Shown here: positions 1 through 10,916 of the stretch, in pieces
Position numbering within the stretch: the first letter of the stretch is position 1
How the letters are laid out: each line of letters starts with the position of its first letter
Assembly: GCF_037890695.1 (NCBI RefSeq)
Contig: NZ_CP149571.1
Location: 1,952,001 to 2,016,000, forward strand
Origin: Aeromonas jandaei
Lineage (GTDB): Bacteria; Pseudomonadota; Gammaproteobacteria; Enterobacterales; Aeromonadaceae
Length of the DNA: 64,000 nt
Direction: 5' to 3'
Translations under genes and position numbers: made by a program
The notes under the pieces: model-generated
What the model was told of the DNA's origin: nothing
Databases searched by the model: none
What the model saw: only the letters and a program-made list of their open reading frames with translations

Positions 1-126
1 AGAGCAACCCCATGCGGGTGGGCAGGATGAAGAGGCTGCGCGGCCCCAGCGTGATCTGGCGTGACGGGGGGATGCGGCGATCAAGCCAGCGCAGCTGCCA
101 GCGATCCCTTAGCCGGCGCCAGTCAG

Positions 127-130
<4 letters not shown>
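1..130 (-). CDS. DUF58 domain protein, N-terminal fragment
   Basis: The minus strand reads an open frame from an ATG at 130 to the window edge, beginning MTDWRRLRDRWQLRWLDRRI and continuing through a hydrophobic stretch (SLFILPTRMGLL). This Arg-rich start followed by a first membrane segment is typical of DUF58 proteins, which in many bacteria are encoded directly after a MoxR AAA+ ATPase. Its ATG overlaps the stop of the upstream moxR-like gene in an ATGA arrangement (127-130), so the two are probably translationally coupled. Only about 43 codons are visible, so the family call rests mainly on context. The rest of the gene lies outside the window. Confidence 0.6.
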
Positions 131-2408
<2,278 letters not shown>

Positions 2409-2436
2409 TCACGGAGGCAGCGTTTTACCGCAAGCG

Positions 2437-2466
2437 AGTGCGCCGGGATTGCCCGGCGCACTTTTT
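2437..2466 (+). terminator. Rho-independent terminator of ampC
   Basis: An 11-bp perfect stem (AGTGCGCCGGG with CCCGGCGCACT) closes an ATTG loop and runs into a T-tract, 29 bases after the ampC stop. Confidence 0.9.
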
Positions 2467-2557
2467 ATCGCATTTATTTTTACTCAGCTCACGGTGCTCT
2501 TCTGCCTGGCGGTTTGTTCATCCAGTTGCCTTAATCGCACATCGGTAGAAACAATAT

Positions 2558-2570
2558 TTCCAATTTGGAA
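2558..2570. promoter_or_regulatory. 13-nt inverted repeat upstream of mdtL (possible operator)
   Basis: TTCCAA-T-TTGGAA is a perfect inverted repeat with a one-base centre, 133 bases before the mdtL start. A near-identical site, TTCCAAAATGGAA, lies at 4968-4980 after yidZ. Two copies around the same gene pair suggest an operator, possibly for the LysR-type YidZ. This is inference only. Confidence 0.4.
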
Positions 2571-2702
2571 TGTATCGATCGCCATCTCTTCACTAGGTGT
2601 GGTGGTAGCTCCCCCCTATAGTGCTCCGCATATTCACCCGCTTGCCTGCTGTTTGCCGCGCTTTTGGCAGAACAGGGGCCAGATTTCTGCTACGGAGCCT
2701 CC

Positions 2703-3875
2703 ATGAGAACTTTTCTGCTGTGCGCCTTCCTGATGATCATCCTCTATCCGGTCGGCATCGATCTCTATCTGGTCGCCGTCCCCCGGATTGCCGAGAGCCT
2801 GCAGGCCAATGAGGCGCAGATCCACACCGCCTTCTCCATCTACCTCTTTGGCATGGCCGCGACAGTCCTGTTGGGGGGTATGATTGCCGATCGTTATGGT
2901 CGTCGCCCCGTGGTGCTGGGCGGTGCCATCATTTTTCTTGCCGCCTCGCTGGTGGCTGCCAACGCGACCGATGTCATTCACTTCTATCTGGGCCGTTTCT
3001 GGCAGGGTGTCGGGGCGGGATCGCTCTATATCATGACTTTTACCGTGTTGCGGGATGTGTTGAACAAGGAGCGGTTGGCAATGGCGCTCTCCATGATCAA
3101 CGGGGTTATCTGCGTTATCCCGGTGCTGGCTCCGGTGCTTGGTTATCTGATCCTCTCCCGCTTTGCATGGCAGGGGATCTTCGTGGTGATGGCGCTGGTC
3201 GCGGCCCTCACCGGGCTGGTCAATATGGTGTTGCTGAAGGAGACCCGCCCGGCGAGTTCCGCAGTCAGTGATAGCCGTCTGCCGTTCGAGTTGCTGCGCT
3301 CTGCACGCTTTATGTTGCTCTCTCTGCTGACCAGCGCCAGTGTGACGGCCATTCTGGTCTACGTCAGCGTCTCTCCCCTGATCCTGATGCAGGAGCTGGG
3401 CTTCTCTCCCGAGCAGTACTCCGTCGTCATGATGGTGATGGCCGGGGTGAGCATGTCCACCTCTTTTCTGATGCCCCTGCTGCTGCGCCTGCTTGGCAAG
3501 CAGCGGATGCTGGCGGTATCTCATCTGGCCTATCTGCTGGCGGCGCTTCTGCTGCTGGGCAGCTTGCTGCAGGAGAATGATGTTCGCCTGTTGCTGACCG
3601 CTTTTGCGCTGGTCTGTGTCGGGTTCTCCTGCGGTTTCGGGGTGGCCATGGGTGAAGCGCTGGATGGTTGTCAGCACAACGTGGCATTCGCCAGCGCGGT
3701 GCTCTGCGTCATGCAGATTAGTCTCTCCGGTCTCTACATCTGGTTGATGGGGCAGCTCGGCTTTACCCCGTCCGGCATGCTGTTCTACTCCCTGTTATTG
3801 ACTCTGCTCAGTTATCTCGCCGTCAAAGGGTTGGTACCATGGTTTGCCGTTCGCGAAGCGCAGTCGCGAGGATAA
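2703..3875 (+). CDS. mdtL: MdtL-like multidrug efflux transporter (MFS, DHA1)
   Basis: This 390-aa inner-membrane MFS drug/H+ antiporter is close to E. coli MdtL (391 aa). The N-terminus (LYPVGIDLYLVAVPRIAESL) matches MdtL almost residue for residue. The MFS loop motif DRYGRRP is near residues 73-79, and motif C-like VIPVLAPVLG is in the fifth membrane segment. Twelve hydrophobic segments can be traced. The start at 2703 has ACGGAG five bases before it; the longer open frame upstream has no such site. The following gene is a yidZ-like regulator, the same gene order as E. coli mdtL-yidZ. Substrates cannot be read from the sequence; chloramphenicol is reported for E. coli MdtL. Confidence 0.88.
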   Translation: MRTFLLCAFLMIILYPVGIDLYLVAVPRIAESLQANEAQIHTAFSIYLFGMAATVLLGGMIADRYGRRPVVLGGAIIFLAASLVAANATDVIHFYLGRFWQGVGAGSLYIMTFTVLRDVLNKERLAMALSMINGVICVIPVLAPVLGYLILSRFAWQGIFVVMALVAALTGLVNMVLLKETRPASSAVSDSRLPFELLRSARFMLLSLLTSASVTAILVYVSVSPLILMQELGFSPEQYSVVMMVMAGVSMSTSFLMPLLLRLLGKQRMLAVSHLAYLLAALLLLGSLLQENDVRLLLTAFALVCVGFSCGFGVAMGEALDGCQHNVAFASAVLCVMQISLSGLYIWLMGQLGFTPSGMLFYSLLLTLLSYLAVKGLVPWFAVREAQSRG

Positions 3876-3893
3876 GCGTCGATGAGGAGAGAT

Positions 3894-4856
3894 ATGCGTA
3901 CGCTGAGTGAGCTCGATCTGAATCTGTTGATAGTGTTCAAGTATTTGATGCAGGAGCGCAGTGTGGCCGGTGCCGCCAAGCGCCTCTGTGTCACTCCATC
4001 GGCAGTGAGCAAGGCGCTGGCCAAGCTGAGAGAGTGGTTTGACGATCCCCTCTTCGTGCGGGTTCGGCAGGGGTTGCAGCCGACCAACCTCTCGTTGACC
4101 CTGGAGGAGGAGCTCAAGGTCTGGTATCAGCTGACCGACAGCATCACTTCGCTCAACAGCGAGGCGATCCCGGATGGTGCCCAATTCAGCCTGGTGATGG
4201 AGTCCCCCTTCTACATCAGCTTCCTGAGCGATTTGCCGATGACCATCTACGAGAAGTATCCCAACTCGGTAGTCAGGATGCTGGGCTGGGATCACCACTC
4301 CCTCAACGATATCGTCAACGGCGATGCCGACCTCGGTTTCTGTGCCCGGGAGACCTATGCCCGTTCGCATGCCAAGGTGAACCGGCTGCCCTATTACATC
4401 GATCACGAGGTGCTGTTCTGCGATCGGCCCGTGGCTTTCCTGCGCAAGGATCACCCCCTGCTCCAGCAGAAGTGGTCGCTGGAGAACTTTCTGGCCAGTC
4501 CCCAGGTCAGCATGGTGTGGGAGGCTAACGATACCTGGGCACTCGACAATCTGCTGGATGAGGAGGGGCTGCAGCGGGAGGTACCCATCATGGTCTCCAG
4601 CTTTGAACAGGCGCTGCACATTGCCGCCCAGTCGAGTCACGAGCTGATCGCGGTAGCCCCCTCCTATTGCGGTGGCTATGCGGCCAGACACCATGACAAC
4701 TTGATCGCCATGCCGTTGCCGCTGCCGGAGAAGCTCTATCAGCAGTTGGAGATCGCTTTTATCCTGCTGTGGCACAAGCGGCACAATCAGGATGCCAAGG
4801 TTATGTGGTTGCGCAACGAAATACGGCGGCTCTATAACCGGGAGTCGGGACAATAA
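3894..4856 (+). CDS. yidZ: LysR-family regulator, YidZ-like (copy 1)
   Basis: This 320-aa LysR-type transcription factor resembles E. coli YidZ, including the unusual helix-turn-helix start LSELDLNLL, the segment TPSAVSKALAKLREWFDDPL (about residues 34-53), and a C-terminal ILLWHKR near residue 295. The effector domain spans about residues 90-300. It starts 18 bases after mdtL, so the two are probably co-transcribed. The ATG at 3894 is preferred over 3882 because GAGGAG (3884-3889) sits just before it and because the second paralogue begins with the same MRTLSELDLN. A paralogue of similar length lies at 6767-7738. The regulated genes are unknown; mdtL is the obvious candidate. Confidence 0.87.
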   Translation: MRTLSELDLNLLIVFKYLMQERSVAGAAKRLCVTPSAVSKALAKLREWFDDPLFVRVRQGLQPTNLSLTLEEELKVWYQLTDSITSLNSEAIPDGAQFSLVMESPFYISFLSDLPMTIYEKYPNSVVRMLGWDHHSLNDIVNGDADLGFCARETYARSHAKVNRLPYYIDHEVLFCDRPVAFLRKDHPLLQQKWSLENFLASPQVSMVWEANDTWALDNLLDEEGLQREVPIMVSSFEQALHIAAQSSHELIAVAPSYCGGYAARHHDNLIAMPLPLPEKLYQQLEIAFILLWHKRHNQDAKVMWLRNEIRRLYNRESGQ

Positions 4857-5313
4857 TCGGCTCTATCGAACGGAGCCAAGGGCTGCGAGGTGACGAGCTG
4901 TTTGAGAACCAGGGAGGGTTTTCCATCAGCCGGATATTAGCGTCAGGGAACAAATCGATAACATCATTTCCAAAATGGAATTTTTCGACTTCTGTTTTTT
5001 CTATAGACGACCTGATTCTGTTTGTCACATACTGCCAAAAATAATAATGGCTTTTTATCTCATCGGGGAAAATCTGATGCAGATATAAAACCTCTAATAA
5101 AAAATACCAATAAACTGGCTTGCTTCGTCACTACTACCCTGCTTTTACATCCGGATGTTTTGCCTATGGCTCGCTATTGATAAATAGCGCCATTATTTAG
5201 TGTATTTTCATGACTTTCTGATATGTCATATCTACTCTGTTGCTGAGAGTGGGTTTTATATGACTATTGGAGTCCTCACTTATATCCTGACGAAATCTGA
5301 TAAGGCAATGTAA
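4857..5313. other. AT-rich intergenic region before the bor-like gene
   Basis: This stretch of 457 bases is clearly more AT-rich than its surroundings. It contains the inverted repeat at 4968-4980 and a small hairpin GCTATT/AATAGC near 5172-5187. A 17-codon ORF (5260-5313, MTIGVLTYILTKSDKAM) has its TAA directly abutting the ATG of the next gene, and could be a coupled leader or chance. No larger gene is supported here. It probably holds the promoter of the two lipoprotein genes and marks the left side of the inserted segment. Confidence 0.5.
4968..4980. promoter_or_regulatory. Second copy of the TTCCAANNTGGAA-like inverted repeat
   Basis: TTCCA-AAA-TGGAA differs from the site upstream of mdtL (2558-2570) at two central positions only. 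It lies 112 bases past the first yidZ stop and 334 bases before the bor-like gene. A shared operator is inferred. Confidence 0.4.
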
Positions 5314-5637
5314 ATGATGAATGGCAAAGCTTGCATTATCGTTTTACTGACAGTGTTGAATTGTGGCTGTGCCAAACAGGTCATTGATATCAACGCATCA
5401 CATATACATGATCTTGGCAAAGACAAGAACATGTCCTCAAAAGATATAACCAACCATTTTTTCTTTGCGGATATCGATGTCGGTTTGAATGACAAGATTG
5501 ATGCCGCCTCTATCTGCAATGGTGTTGAGAATGTTGTCAAAGTCGAAACAAAAGTCGGCTTTCTTGACACTTTGTTAAGTGGTATGACGGGCGGGTTTTA
5601 TACACCACGCTCGGCCAGAGTTTATTGCGCAGTATAA
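5314..5637 (+). CDS. Bor-family (lambda Bor/Iss-like) lipoprotein
   Basis: This 107-aa protein matches the lambda Bor family, small outer-membrane lipoproteins linked in E. coli to serum resistance. Diagnostic elements appear in order: ITNHFFFADI (about residues 45-54), KIDAASICNGVENVVKVET (about 60-78), and a C-terminal YTPRSARVYC. The signal peptide ends NCGC, an imperfect lipobox with Gly before the likely lipidated Cys. Two ATGs stand at 5314 and 5317; the first abuts the stop of a 17-codon upstream ORF. The next gene, also a lipoprotein, starts 18 bases later, suggesting an operon. Base composition is AT-richer than the flanking genes, consistent with transfer, as Bor genes are often phage-borne. 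No other phage gene is nearby. Confidence 0.8.
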   Translation: MMNGKACIIVLLTVLNCGCAKQVIDINASHIHDLGKDKNMSSKDITNHFFFADIDVGLNDKIDAASICNGVENVVKVETKVGFLDTLLSGMTGGFYTPRSARVYCAV

Positions 5638-5655
5638 AAACAAAGGAGATATCAG

Positions 5656-6606
5656 GTGAGTCGACGGAATAATCTAGTATTGGCGAACGTATGTCTGGTC
5701 GCTCTTTACGGGTGCGGTGGAGGCTCTGATGAACAGAGTTCCGTAGTTAAGCAGAGTGGTCCGGCACCTCATGTGCAACTGACAGGTGTTAAAAATAATT
5801 CAGCACTCACAATGGCTCCGCGTAAAACTGATCATGTGCTCTATCGTTCCAGTCTTGCGAGGAATGATAGTCGCAGTGGAGAAACTGGATTTGTATTAAA
5901 TTATATTCCCACTGTTATTAATGGACCGCAGTGGCATATTTGGGTTGATGATGACTCAACATCAACGGTATGGAGTATAAAGAAATCACCTGCCAAAGAC
6001 ACCTCTCTGCCAGAGTCAGTTATTCACCGCGTAAGTGTGACGATTGGCTCACCCACACTTTTAGCTGACAAAAGTGAAAGTGTTGCCGATGATAACAAAG
6101 TTAAAATACTTGATGATATCAGCCACTCTGTAAAAACACTGGACCTGTCCAGTGCCGGAACATCAATGTATCCCAACTGGTCTGGTAAAATGGCGTTAAC
6201 CCAGATAAATACCCGTCATGTTGATACTGCTTCCTGGCATAAAAATAATGGACTTGGCACCGATATGTTGGGCAATGTGGAGACAACGCGCAACGGTGAC
6301 AAAATCAGTATATCGATGGAGCTCCCTGCTGCGGGATGTACCTTGCTGGGGGAGGGGAAACCCTCGAACAGTATCAGAAAATTTGAACGATTTACTATTA
6401 CCGGCTTTGATAAATGTGCATTTGACCCGGCAAGAGGATCAAACTGGACTCCGCGCGATTATCTCAATACCGGGGGATTGGCCAAAGCCAACAAGGATGG
6501 TGAGGTCGCTTATGCCACGACGTTTAAAAACGAGAGTGGGGCAGAGATGTTGATGGTTGGCTTCCCGGCTCTGGATGGCGTCATGTTCATGATGCAAAAG
6601 AGCTAG
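5656..6606 (+). CDS. Uncharacterised lipoprotein
   Basis: I do not recognise this 316-aa protein. It begins with a short signal peptide ending LYGCGGGSDE, a lipobox followed by a Gly/Ser/acidic linker, so it is probably a membrane-anchored lipoprotein. The rest is polar, with repeated beta-type patterns and aromatic residues (PQWHIWVDD, YPNWSGKMAL, GSNWTPRDYL) and two later Cys (AAGCTLL, FDKCAFD) that could pair. The start is GTG at 5656, chosen because AAAGGAGAT is placed ideally before it. It follows the Bor-like gene by 18 bases in a probable two-gene operon. It is AT-rich relative to the core genes around it, and sits between two yidZ paralogues. Function is unknown; a surface role is only a guess. 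Confidence 0.75.
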   Translation: MSRRNNLVLANVCLVALYGCGGGSDEQSSVVKQSGPAPHVQLTGVKNNSALTMAPRKTDHVLYRSSLARNDSRSGETGFVLNYIPTVINGPQWHIWVDDDSTSTVWSIKKSPAKDTSLPESVIHRVSVTIGSPTLLADKSESVADDNKVKILDDISHSVKTLDLSSAGTSMYPNWSGKMALTQINTRHVDTASWHKNNGLGTDMLGNVETTRNGDKISISMELPAAGCTLLGEGKPSNSIRKFERFTITGFDKCAFDPARGSNWTPRDYLNTGGLAKANKDGEVAYATTFKNESGAEMLMVGFPALDGVMFMMQKS

Positions 6607-6766
6607 GAGAAAAGCAGGGGGACATGATTGTATTGGCGTAGATGGCTCGGCTTTTGCCGTTATCAGCCCTTGCTTGTCAGCCGGGGTTACCTCCGTGATG
6701 ACCATCGGGTTGGCGGGTCGATACCATGCAAAAGCGGCCACCTTTGAACGTCTGACGAGAAGATAA

Positions 6767-7738
6767 ATGCGCACACTGAGTGAACTTGATCTGAATCTGC
6801 TGGTGGTATTCAAGTACCTCATGGCTGAGCGGAGTGTTGCCGGGGCTGCTACACAGCTGAGTGTGAGCCCTTCTACCGTAAGCAAGGCGTTGGCCAAGCT
6901 GCGGGAGTGGTTTGGCGACCCGCTTTTTGTGCGCGGCCGCAAGGAGTTGCAGCCCACCAATCTGGCATTGACGCTGGATGAAGAACTGAAAGTCTGGTTC
7001 CCGCTGACCGAGCGTATCGCTGCGCTAAACAGTGATGCGATCCCAGATGGGGCAAGGTTCACGCTGGTGATGCAGTCGCCTTTCTACAACAGCTTGTTGA
7101 ACGATTTGCCCATGATGATCCACGAGAAGTATCCCAACTCGGTGGTCAAGATGCTGGGGTGGAATCGCAACTCGCTCAGCGATATCGTCAACGGCGATGC
7201 CGAGCTTGGGGTCTGTGTGCGCGAGAGTTATAGCCGCTCCCAGCTCAAGCTCAGCAATTTGCCCTATTACATTGATCATGAGGTGCTCTTCTGCGACAGA
7301 CCCGTGGTCTTCTTGCGTCAGGATCATCCTCTGCTTCGCCAGCCCTGGTCGCTGGAGAACTTTCTGGAGTGCCCTCATAGCAGCGTAGTGCTGGAGGTTC
7401 TGGAGACCTGGGGGCTGGATCTGCTGCTGGAAGATGAGGGGATGGCCCGCAAGGTCCCCGTGATGGTCTCGAGTTTCGAGCAGTCACTGCATATCGCTTC
7501 CCAGCCCGACAACGATCTGATTGCGGTGGCGCCCTCCTATTGCGCCGGACACGCGGCCAAATATCATCCCAACCTCATTACCATGCCACTGCCGCTGCCC
7601 GAGGAGCTTTACCAGCAGTTGGAGCTGACCTTTATTCTGCTCTGGCACAAGCGCCACAATCAGGATGCCAAGGTCATATGGCTGCTGAACGAGATCCGGC
7701 GGCTCTATCACCGGGAATCAAGGACGGCTGCCATCTGA
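6767..7738 (+). CDS. LysR-family regulator, YidZ-like (copy 2)
   Basis: This 323-aa LysR-type regulator is a close paralogue of the gene at 3894-4856. It has the same MRTLSELDLNLL start, the same SPSTVSKALAKLREWFGDPL-type helix-turn-helix and the same C-terminal ILLWHKRHNQDAK. Differences are spread through the effector domain, so the duplication is not recent. It may respond to another ligand. It sits in the same orientation as copy 1, with the two lipoprotein genes between them. A weak AGAAG site precedes the ATG. A strong terminator overlaps its stop codon. The neighbouring downstream peptide transporter is too far away and separately promoted to be assigned as a target. Confidence 0.85.
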   Translation: MRTLSELDLNLLVVFKYLMAERSVAGAATQLSVSPSTVSKALAKLREWFGDPLFVRGRKELQPTNLALTLDEELKVWFPLTERIAALNSDAIPDGARFTLVMQSPFYNSLLNDLPMMIHEKYPNSVVKMLGWNRNSLSDIVNGDAELGVCVRESYSRSQLKLSNLPYYIDHEVLFCDRPVVFLRQDHPLLRQPWSLENFLECPHSSVVLEVLETWGLDLLLEDEGMARKVPVMVSSFEQSLHIASQPDNDLIAVAPSYCAGHAAKYHPNLITMPLPLPEELYQQLELTFILLWHKRHNQDAKVIWLLNEIRRLYHRESRTAAI

Positions 7739-7769
7739 AAAAGCCGGAGCATAGTGCTCCGGCTTTTTT
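7738..7769 (+). terminator. Terminator of the second yidZ-like gene
   Basis: The stem AAAAAGCCGGAGCA/TGCTCCGGCTTTTT with a TAG loop begins at the stop codon and ends in a T-run. Confidence 0.92.
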
Positions 7770-8211
7770 ATTTCATACGGGATGGTCTGGTCGTACAGTG
7801 AGGTTCGTGTGAGGACTTTCAAAGCACATGTCAGAGGAAAAATCACGTCTCAGGTGACCCTTGATGCAAGAGAAATAGTAATTCAGTTTCATTAGAAAAT
7901 GTCATGATTGTTAGATTTTAAAGTGTGATCGACTAGCAAGTTCATTAGTTTCCAGTGACATAGCATAGCTCACCTTGGAATGACGGGGCTGGATTCATCT
8001 CCCTATTTCAATTTGCGACCCCTCTGGTGAGCCCGTGTCGCCCCTTGTCTGGTCAACCATTGTGAAATGCCGAGATGAAGGCCTGCTTTCATCTCACTGC
8101 CTGCTTTTATCTGGTGCAATCCGGAGTAGCTGGCTGGGCTTGCCACCGGATATTTCACTGATGGTGACCATCGCTATCTGAATAACAACAAGCAGCAATA
8201 GAGGCAGGTTA
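7770..8211. other. Intergenic region upstream of dtpB
   Basis: About 440 bases without a supported gene. The first half is AT-rich (about 7860-7960). An 8-bp inverted repeat GAGATGAA/TTCATCTC (8072-8095) lies 116 bases before dtpB and could be a regulatory site or mRNA hairpin. No regulator consensus could be assigned with confidence. Confidence 0.5.
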
Positions 8212-9723
8212 ATGAATATGCATCCAGCAACAGCACCGACCGGGTTGTTACAACAGCCCAAACCCTTCTTCATGATATTTTTTGTCGAACTCTGGGAGCG
8301 CTTCGGTTATTACGGCGTGCAGGGAATTCTGGCGGTTTTCTTTGTACAGCAGCTGGGCTTTTCCCAAGAGCAGTCGTTTATCACCTTCGGCGCCTTCTCG
8401 GCGCTGGTATATGGCCTTATTTCGATTGGTGGTTATGTTGGCGACCATATTCTCGGCACCAAGCGCACCATGGTGCTGGGGGCGGTTGTACTGGTTATCG
8501 GCTATTTTATGACCGGCATGTCGATTTACAATCCTGACCTGATTTTCTATGCGCTCGGTACCATCGCGGTCGGCAACTGCCTGTTCAAGGCCAACCCGGC
8601 CAGTCTGCTCTCCAAATGTTATGCCCCGAAGGATCCGCGGCTGGATGGTGCTTTTACCCTCTTCTACATGTCGATCAATATCGGCTCGCTCATCTCCCTG
8701 TCGCTGGCTCCGGTCATTGCCGATCACTACGGCTATACCGTCACCTACAACCTCTGCGGTGTCGGGCTGGTGATTGCGCTGCTCACCTTCTTTGCCTGCC
8801 GCAATATGGTGAAAGATATCGGCTCCGAGCCGGATCATCTGCCCCTCAACTACGGTAAGTTGCTGATGGTATTGGCTGGCTCGGTGGTCATGGTCTTCTT
8901 CTGTGCCTGGTTGATGCACCACGTGGTGATCGCCAACATGGTGCTGATGACGGTGACTATCGCCGTGGTAATTGTCTTTTTTCGCGAGGCGTTCAAGCTC
9001 GACCCCCTGGGTCGCAACAAGATGTATGTGGCCTTCGTGCTGATGCTGGAGGCGGTGCTCTTCTATGTGCTGTACGCCCAGATGCCGACTTCACTGAACT
9101 TCTTTGCCATCAACAACATGCATCACGAGATGCTGGGCATGAGCGTCAACCCGGTCAGCTTCCAGGCGCTCAACCCCTTCTGGGTGGTGGTGGGTAGCCC
9201 GGTGCTGGCGGTGATCTATACCCGGATGGGCAGCAAGGGGCGGGATCTCACCATGCCGCTCAAATTTACCCTCGGGATGTTCTTTTGCTCGCTCGGTTTC
9301 CTGACTGCCGCTGCTTCCGGCTGGTGGTTTGCCGATGAGCAGGGGCTCACCTCGCCCTGGTTTATGGTGCTTATTTACCTGTTCCAGAGCATCGGCGAGC
9401 TGATGATCAGTGCGCTGGGTCTGGCCATGGTGGCAGCGCTGGTGCCGCAACGCCTGATGGGCTTTATCCTCGGGATGTGGTTCCTGACCCAGGCGATGGC
9501 ATCGCTGCTCGGGGGCTATGTCGCCACCTTCACCGCCGTACCGCAAGGGGTTACGGATCCGCTGCTGACTTTGCCAATTTACACCGGCGTGTTTGGCAAG
9601 ATCGGGATAGCGACCCTGATTATCGCCGTGGTGATGGGCCTGATGGTGCCCTGGCTGAACCGGATGATGAATGCCGCACCGCAGGAGGAAGAGGGGTTGC
9701 TGGCGCCGCAGTCACAGGCGTGA
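8212..9723 (+). CDS. dtpB: Di/tripeptide:H+ symporter, DtpB-like (POT family)
   Basis: This 503-aa POT/PTR transporter imports di- and tripeptides with protons across the inner membrane. The N-terminal [20 protein letters not shown] and the ExxERFxYY proton-coupling motif ([10 protein letters not shown], about residues 26-35) are present, as is the POT signature [13 protein letters not shown] and [13 protein letters not shown]. Similarity to E. coli DtpB extends through the C-terminal [19 protein letters not shown] segment. About fourteen membrane helices can be traced. The ATG at 8212 has an AGG-containing site upstream. It is monocistronic, bounded by terminators on both sides. A DtpA assignment is less likely because of the DtpB-like N- and C-termini. 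Confidence 0.92.
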   Translation: MNMHPATAPTGLLQQPKPFFMIFFVELWERFGYYGVQGILAVFFVQQLGFSQEQSFITFGAFSALVYGLISIGGYVGDHILGTKRTMVLGAVVLVIGYFMTGMSIYNPDLIFYALGTIAVGNCLFKANPASLLSKCYAPKDPRLDGAFTLFYMSINIGSLISLSLAPVIADHYGYTVTYNLCGVGLVIALLTFFACRNMVKDIGSEPDHLPLNYGKLLMVLAGSVVMVFFCAWLMHHVVIANMVLMTVTIAVVIVFFREAFKLDPLGRNKMYVAFVLMLEAVLFYVLYAQMPTSLNFFAINNMHHEMLGMSVNPVSFQALNPFWVVVGSPVLAVIYTRMGSKGRDLTMPLKFTLGMFFCSLGFLTAAASGWWFADEQGLTSPWFMVLIYLFQSIGELMISALGLAMVAALVPQRLMGFILGMWFLTQAMASLLGGYVATFTAVPQGVTDPLLTLPIYTGVFGKIGIATLIIAVVMGLMVPWLNRMMNAAPQEEEGLLAPQSQA

Positions 9724-9739
9724 CGGAGAGATAGATGCA

Positions 9740-9770
9740 AACAAGGCAGGGGCACACCCCCTGCCTTGTT
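9740..9770. terminator. Convergent terminator between dtpB and ruvX
   Basis: A 13-bp stem (AACAAGGCAGGGG with CCCCTGCCTTGTT) and a five-base loop lie between two converging genes. T-rich flanks are weak, but the position and stem strength support termination, mainly for dtpB. Confidence 0.75.
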
Positions 9771-9779
9771 GTTGATGGC

Positions 9780-10202
9780 TTAGTTGTACTGCTCTTCCAT
9801 CCAGGCTTCGACGATCAGCTGCGCCGATACGCCGTCCACGCTGCCCTTCTCCAGCGCGCGATATCCACCCTGTTCGAAGAGGCGGGCACGAGCGTCCGTG
9901 GTGGTGAGTCGCTCATCCTTGAACTCGACCGGTTTGCCGAAGCGACCGTGCAGGCGGTTGCCGAACTTGCGGGCACGAACCGTGATCTCCTGATCGGTGC
10001 CATCCATGTTCAGGGGCAGGCCGACAATGAGCAGGTCAGGTTGCCACTCCTTGAGCAGCTTCTCGATTTCGTCCCAGTTGGGAATGCCGTCATTGGCCTT
10101 GAGGGCGCGCAAGGGACGGGCAGTGCCGGTCAGCTCCTGGCCGATGGCAACGCCAATGCTCTTGGTGCCGTAGTCAAAGCCCATGATACTGCGTGATGAC
10201 AT
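9780..10202 (-). CDS. ruvX: Holliday junction resolvase-like nuclease RuvX/YqgF
   Basis: This 140-aa protein is the RNase H-fold nuclease YqgF/RuvX, needed for 16S rRNA 5'-end processing in E. coli. The first catalytic Asp lies in [12 protein letters not shown] (Asp10), the Glu is in the [17 protein letters not shown] strand region, and the last Asp is in the [14 protein letters not shown] part. The ATG at 10202 is chosen over one at 10223 because GAGGA is correctly placed before it and it gives the family length (E. coli 138 aa). It lies 41 bases after yqgE, its usual partner, and the pair is probably one transcript. Confidence 0.94.
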   Translation of the reverse strand: MSSRSIMGFDYGTKSIGVAIGQELTGTARPLRALKANDGIPNWDEIEKLLKEWQPDLLIVGLPLNMDGTDQEITVRARKFGNRLHGRFGKPVEFKDERLTTTDARARLFEQGGYRALEKGSVDGVSAQLIVEAWMEEQYN

Positions 10203-10243
10203 GAAAAAATCCTCGAAATGCAACGCAATATGCGTCGCAGGGG

Positions 10244-10798
10244 TTAGCTGTGGCCGACATCGCTGGATAGGTGGATCGGGTTAACCCCGATGCTGGCCGC
10301 AGCTTGTTGCCAACGCTTGTGGATGGGGGTTTTGAAGATAAGGTCAGGATTGGGAGGGATCACCAGCCAGGCGCCATCAACCAGCTCCTGTTCCAGCTGT
10401 CCGGCACTCCAGCCAGCGTAACCAAGCGCCACCAGCCAATGATCGGGAGCCTCACTCGTACCCAAGGTTTCCAGTATATCCTTTGAAGTGGTCACCATCA
10501 TTTCGTCCCCCACCTGCATCGTGGAGCCGAAACCGGGGCGGAAGCTGTGCAGTACAAAGCCACGATCGGCGTGCACCGGCCCCCCTTGCACCACCGGCTG
10601 CTTGAGTTCCGCAACGGTCGGGGGCGTGAGCTTGAGCTGGGTCAGCATGGCATCCAGCGACATGTCCACCGGGATGTTGACCACCAGCCCCATGGCACCC
10701 TCTTCGCTGTGTTCGCACAGATAGACCAGCGAACGCTCGAAATAGGGATCGGAGAGGCTCGGCATGGCGAGCAGGAAGTGATTTTGCAGTGTTTGCAT
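10244..10798 (-). CDS. yqgE: YqgE/AlgH family protein
   Basis: This 184-aa protein is of the YqgE/AlgH family, whose precise function is unsettled. Conserved blocks are [15 protein letters not shown] at the N-terminus, [16 protein letters not shown] in the middle, and [18 protein letters not shown] followed by [10 protein letters not shown]. The ATG at 10798 matches the E. coli start; an upstream TTG at 10831 in the same frame is less likely. It heads the yqgE-ruvX pair. In E. coli gshB lies directly upstream; here a chemoreceptor gene on the other strand intervenes. Confidence 0.93.
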   Translation of the reverse strand: MQTLQNHFLLAMPSLSDPYFERSLVYLCEHSEEGAMGLVVNIPVDMSLDAMLTQLKLTPPTVAELKQPVVQGGPVHADRGFVLHSFRPGFGSTMQVGDEMMVTTSKDILETLGTSEAPDHWLVALGYAGWSAGQLEQELVDGAWLVIPPNPDLIFKTPIHKRWQQAAASIGVNPIHLSSDVGHS

Positions 10799-10916
10799 AT
10801 GGGCCAAATATTGCAAAGGTATTTGGGTCAATTATGGCAGTTCGCCGAGGCGGGCAAAACCGCTTTTTACCGCTTGCGGGCCGGTTCCCCGCCAGAGTCA
10901 GGATGGAGATAACACC

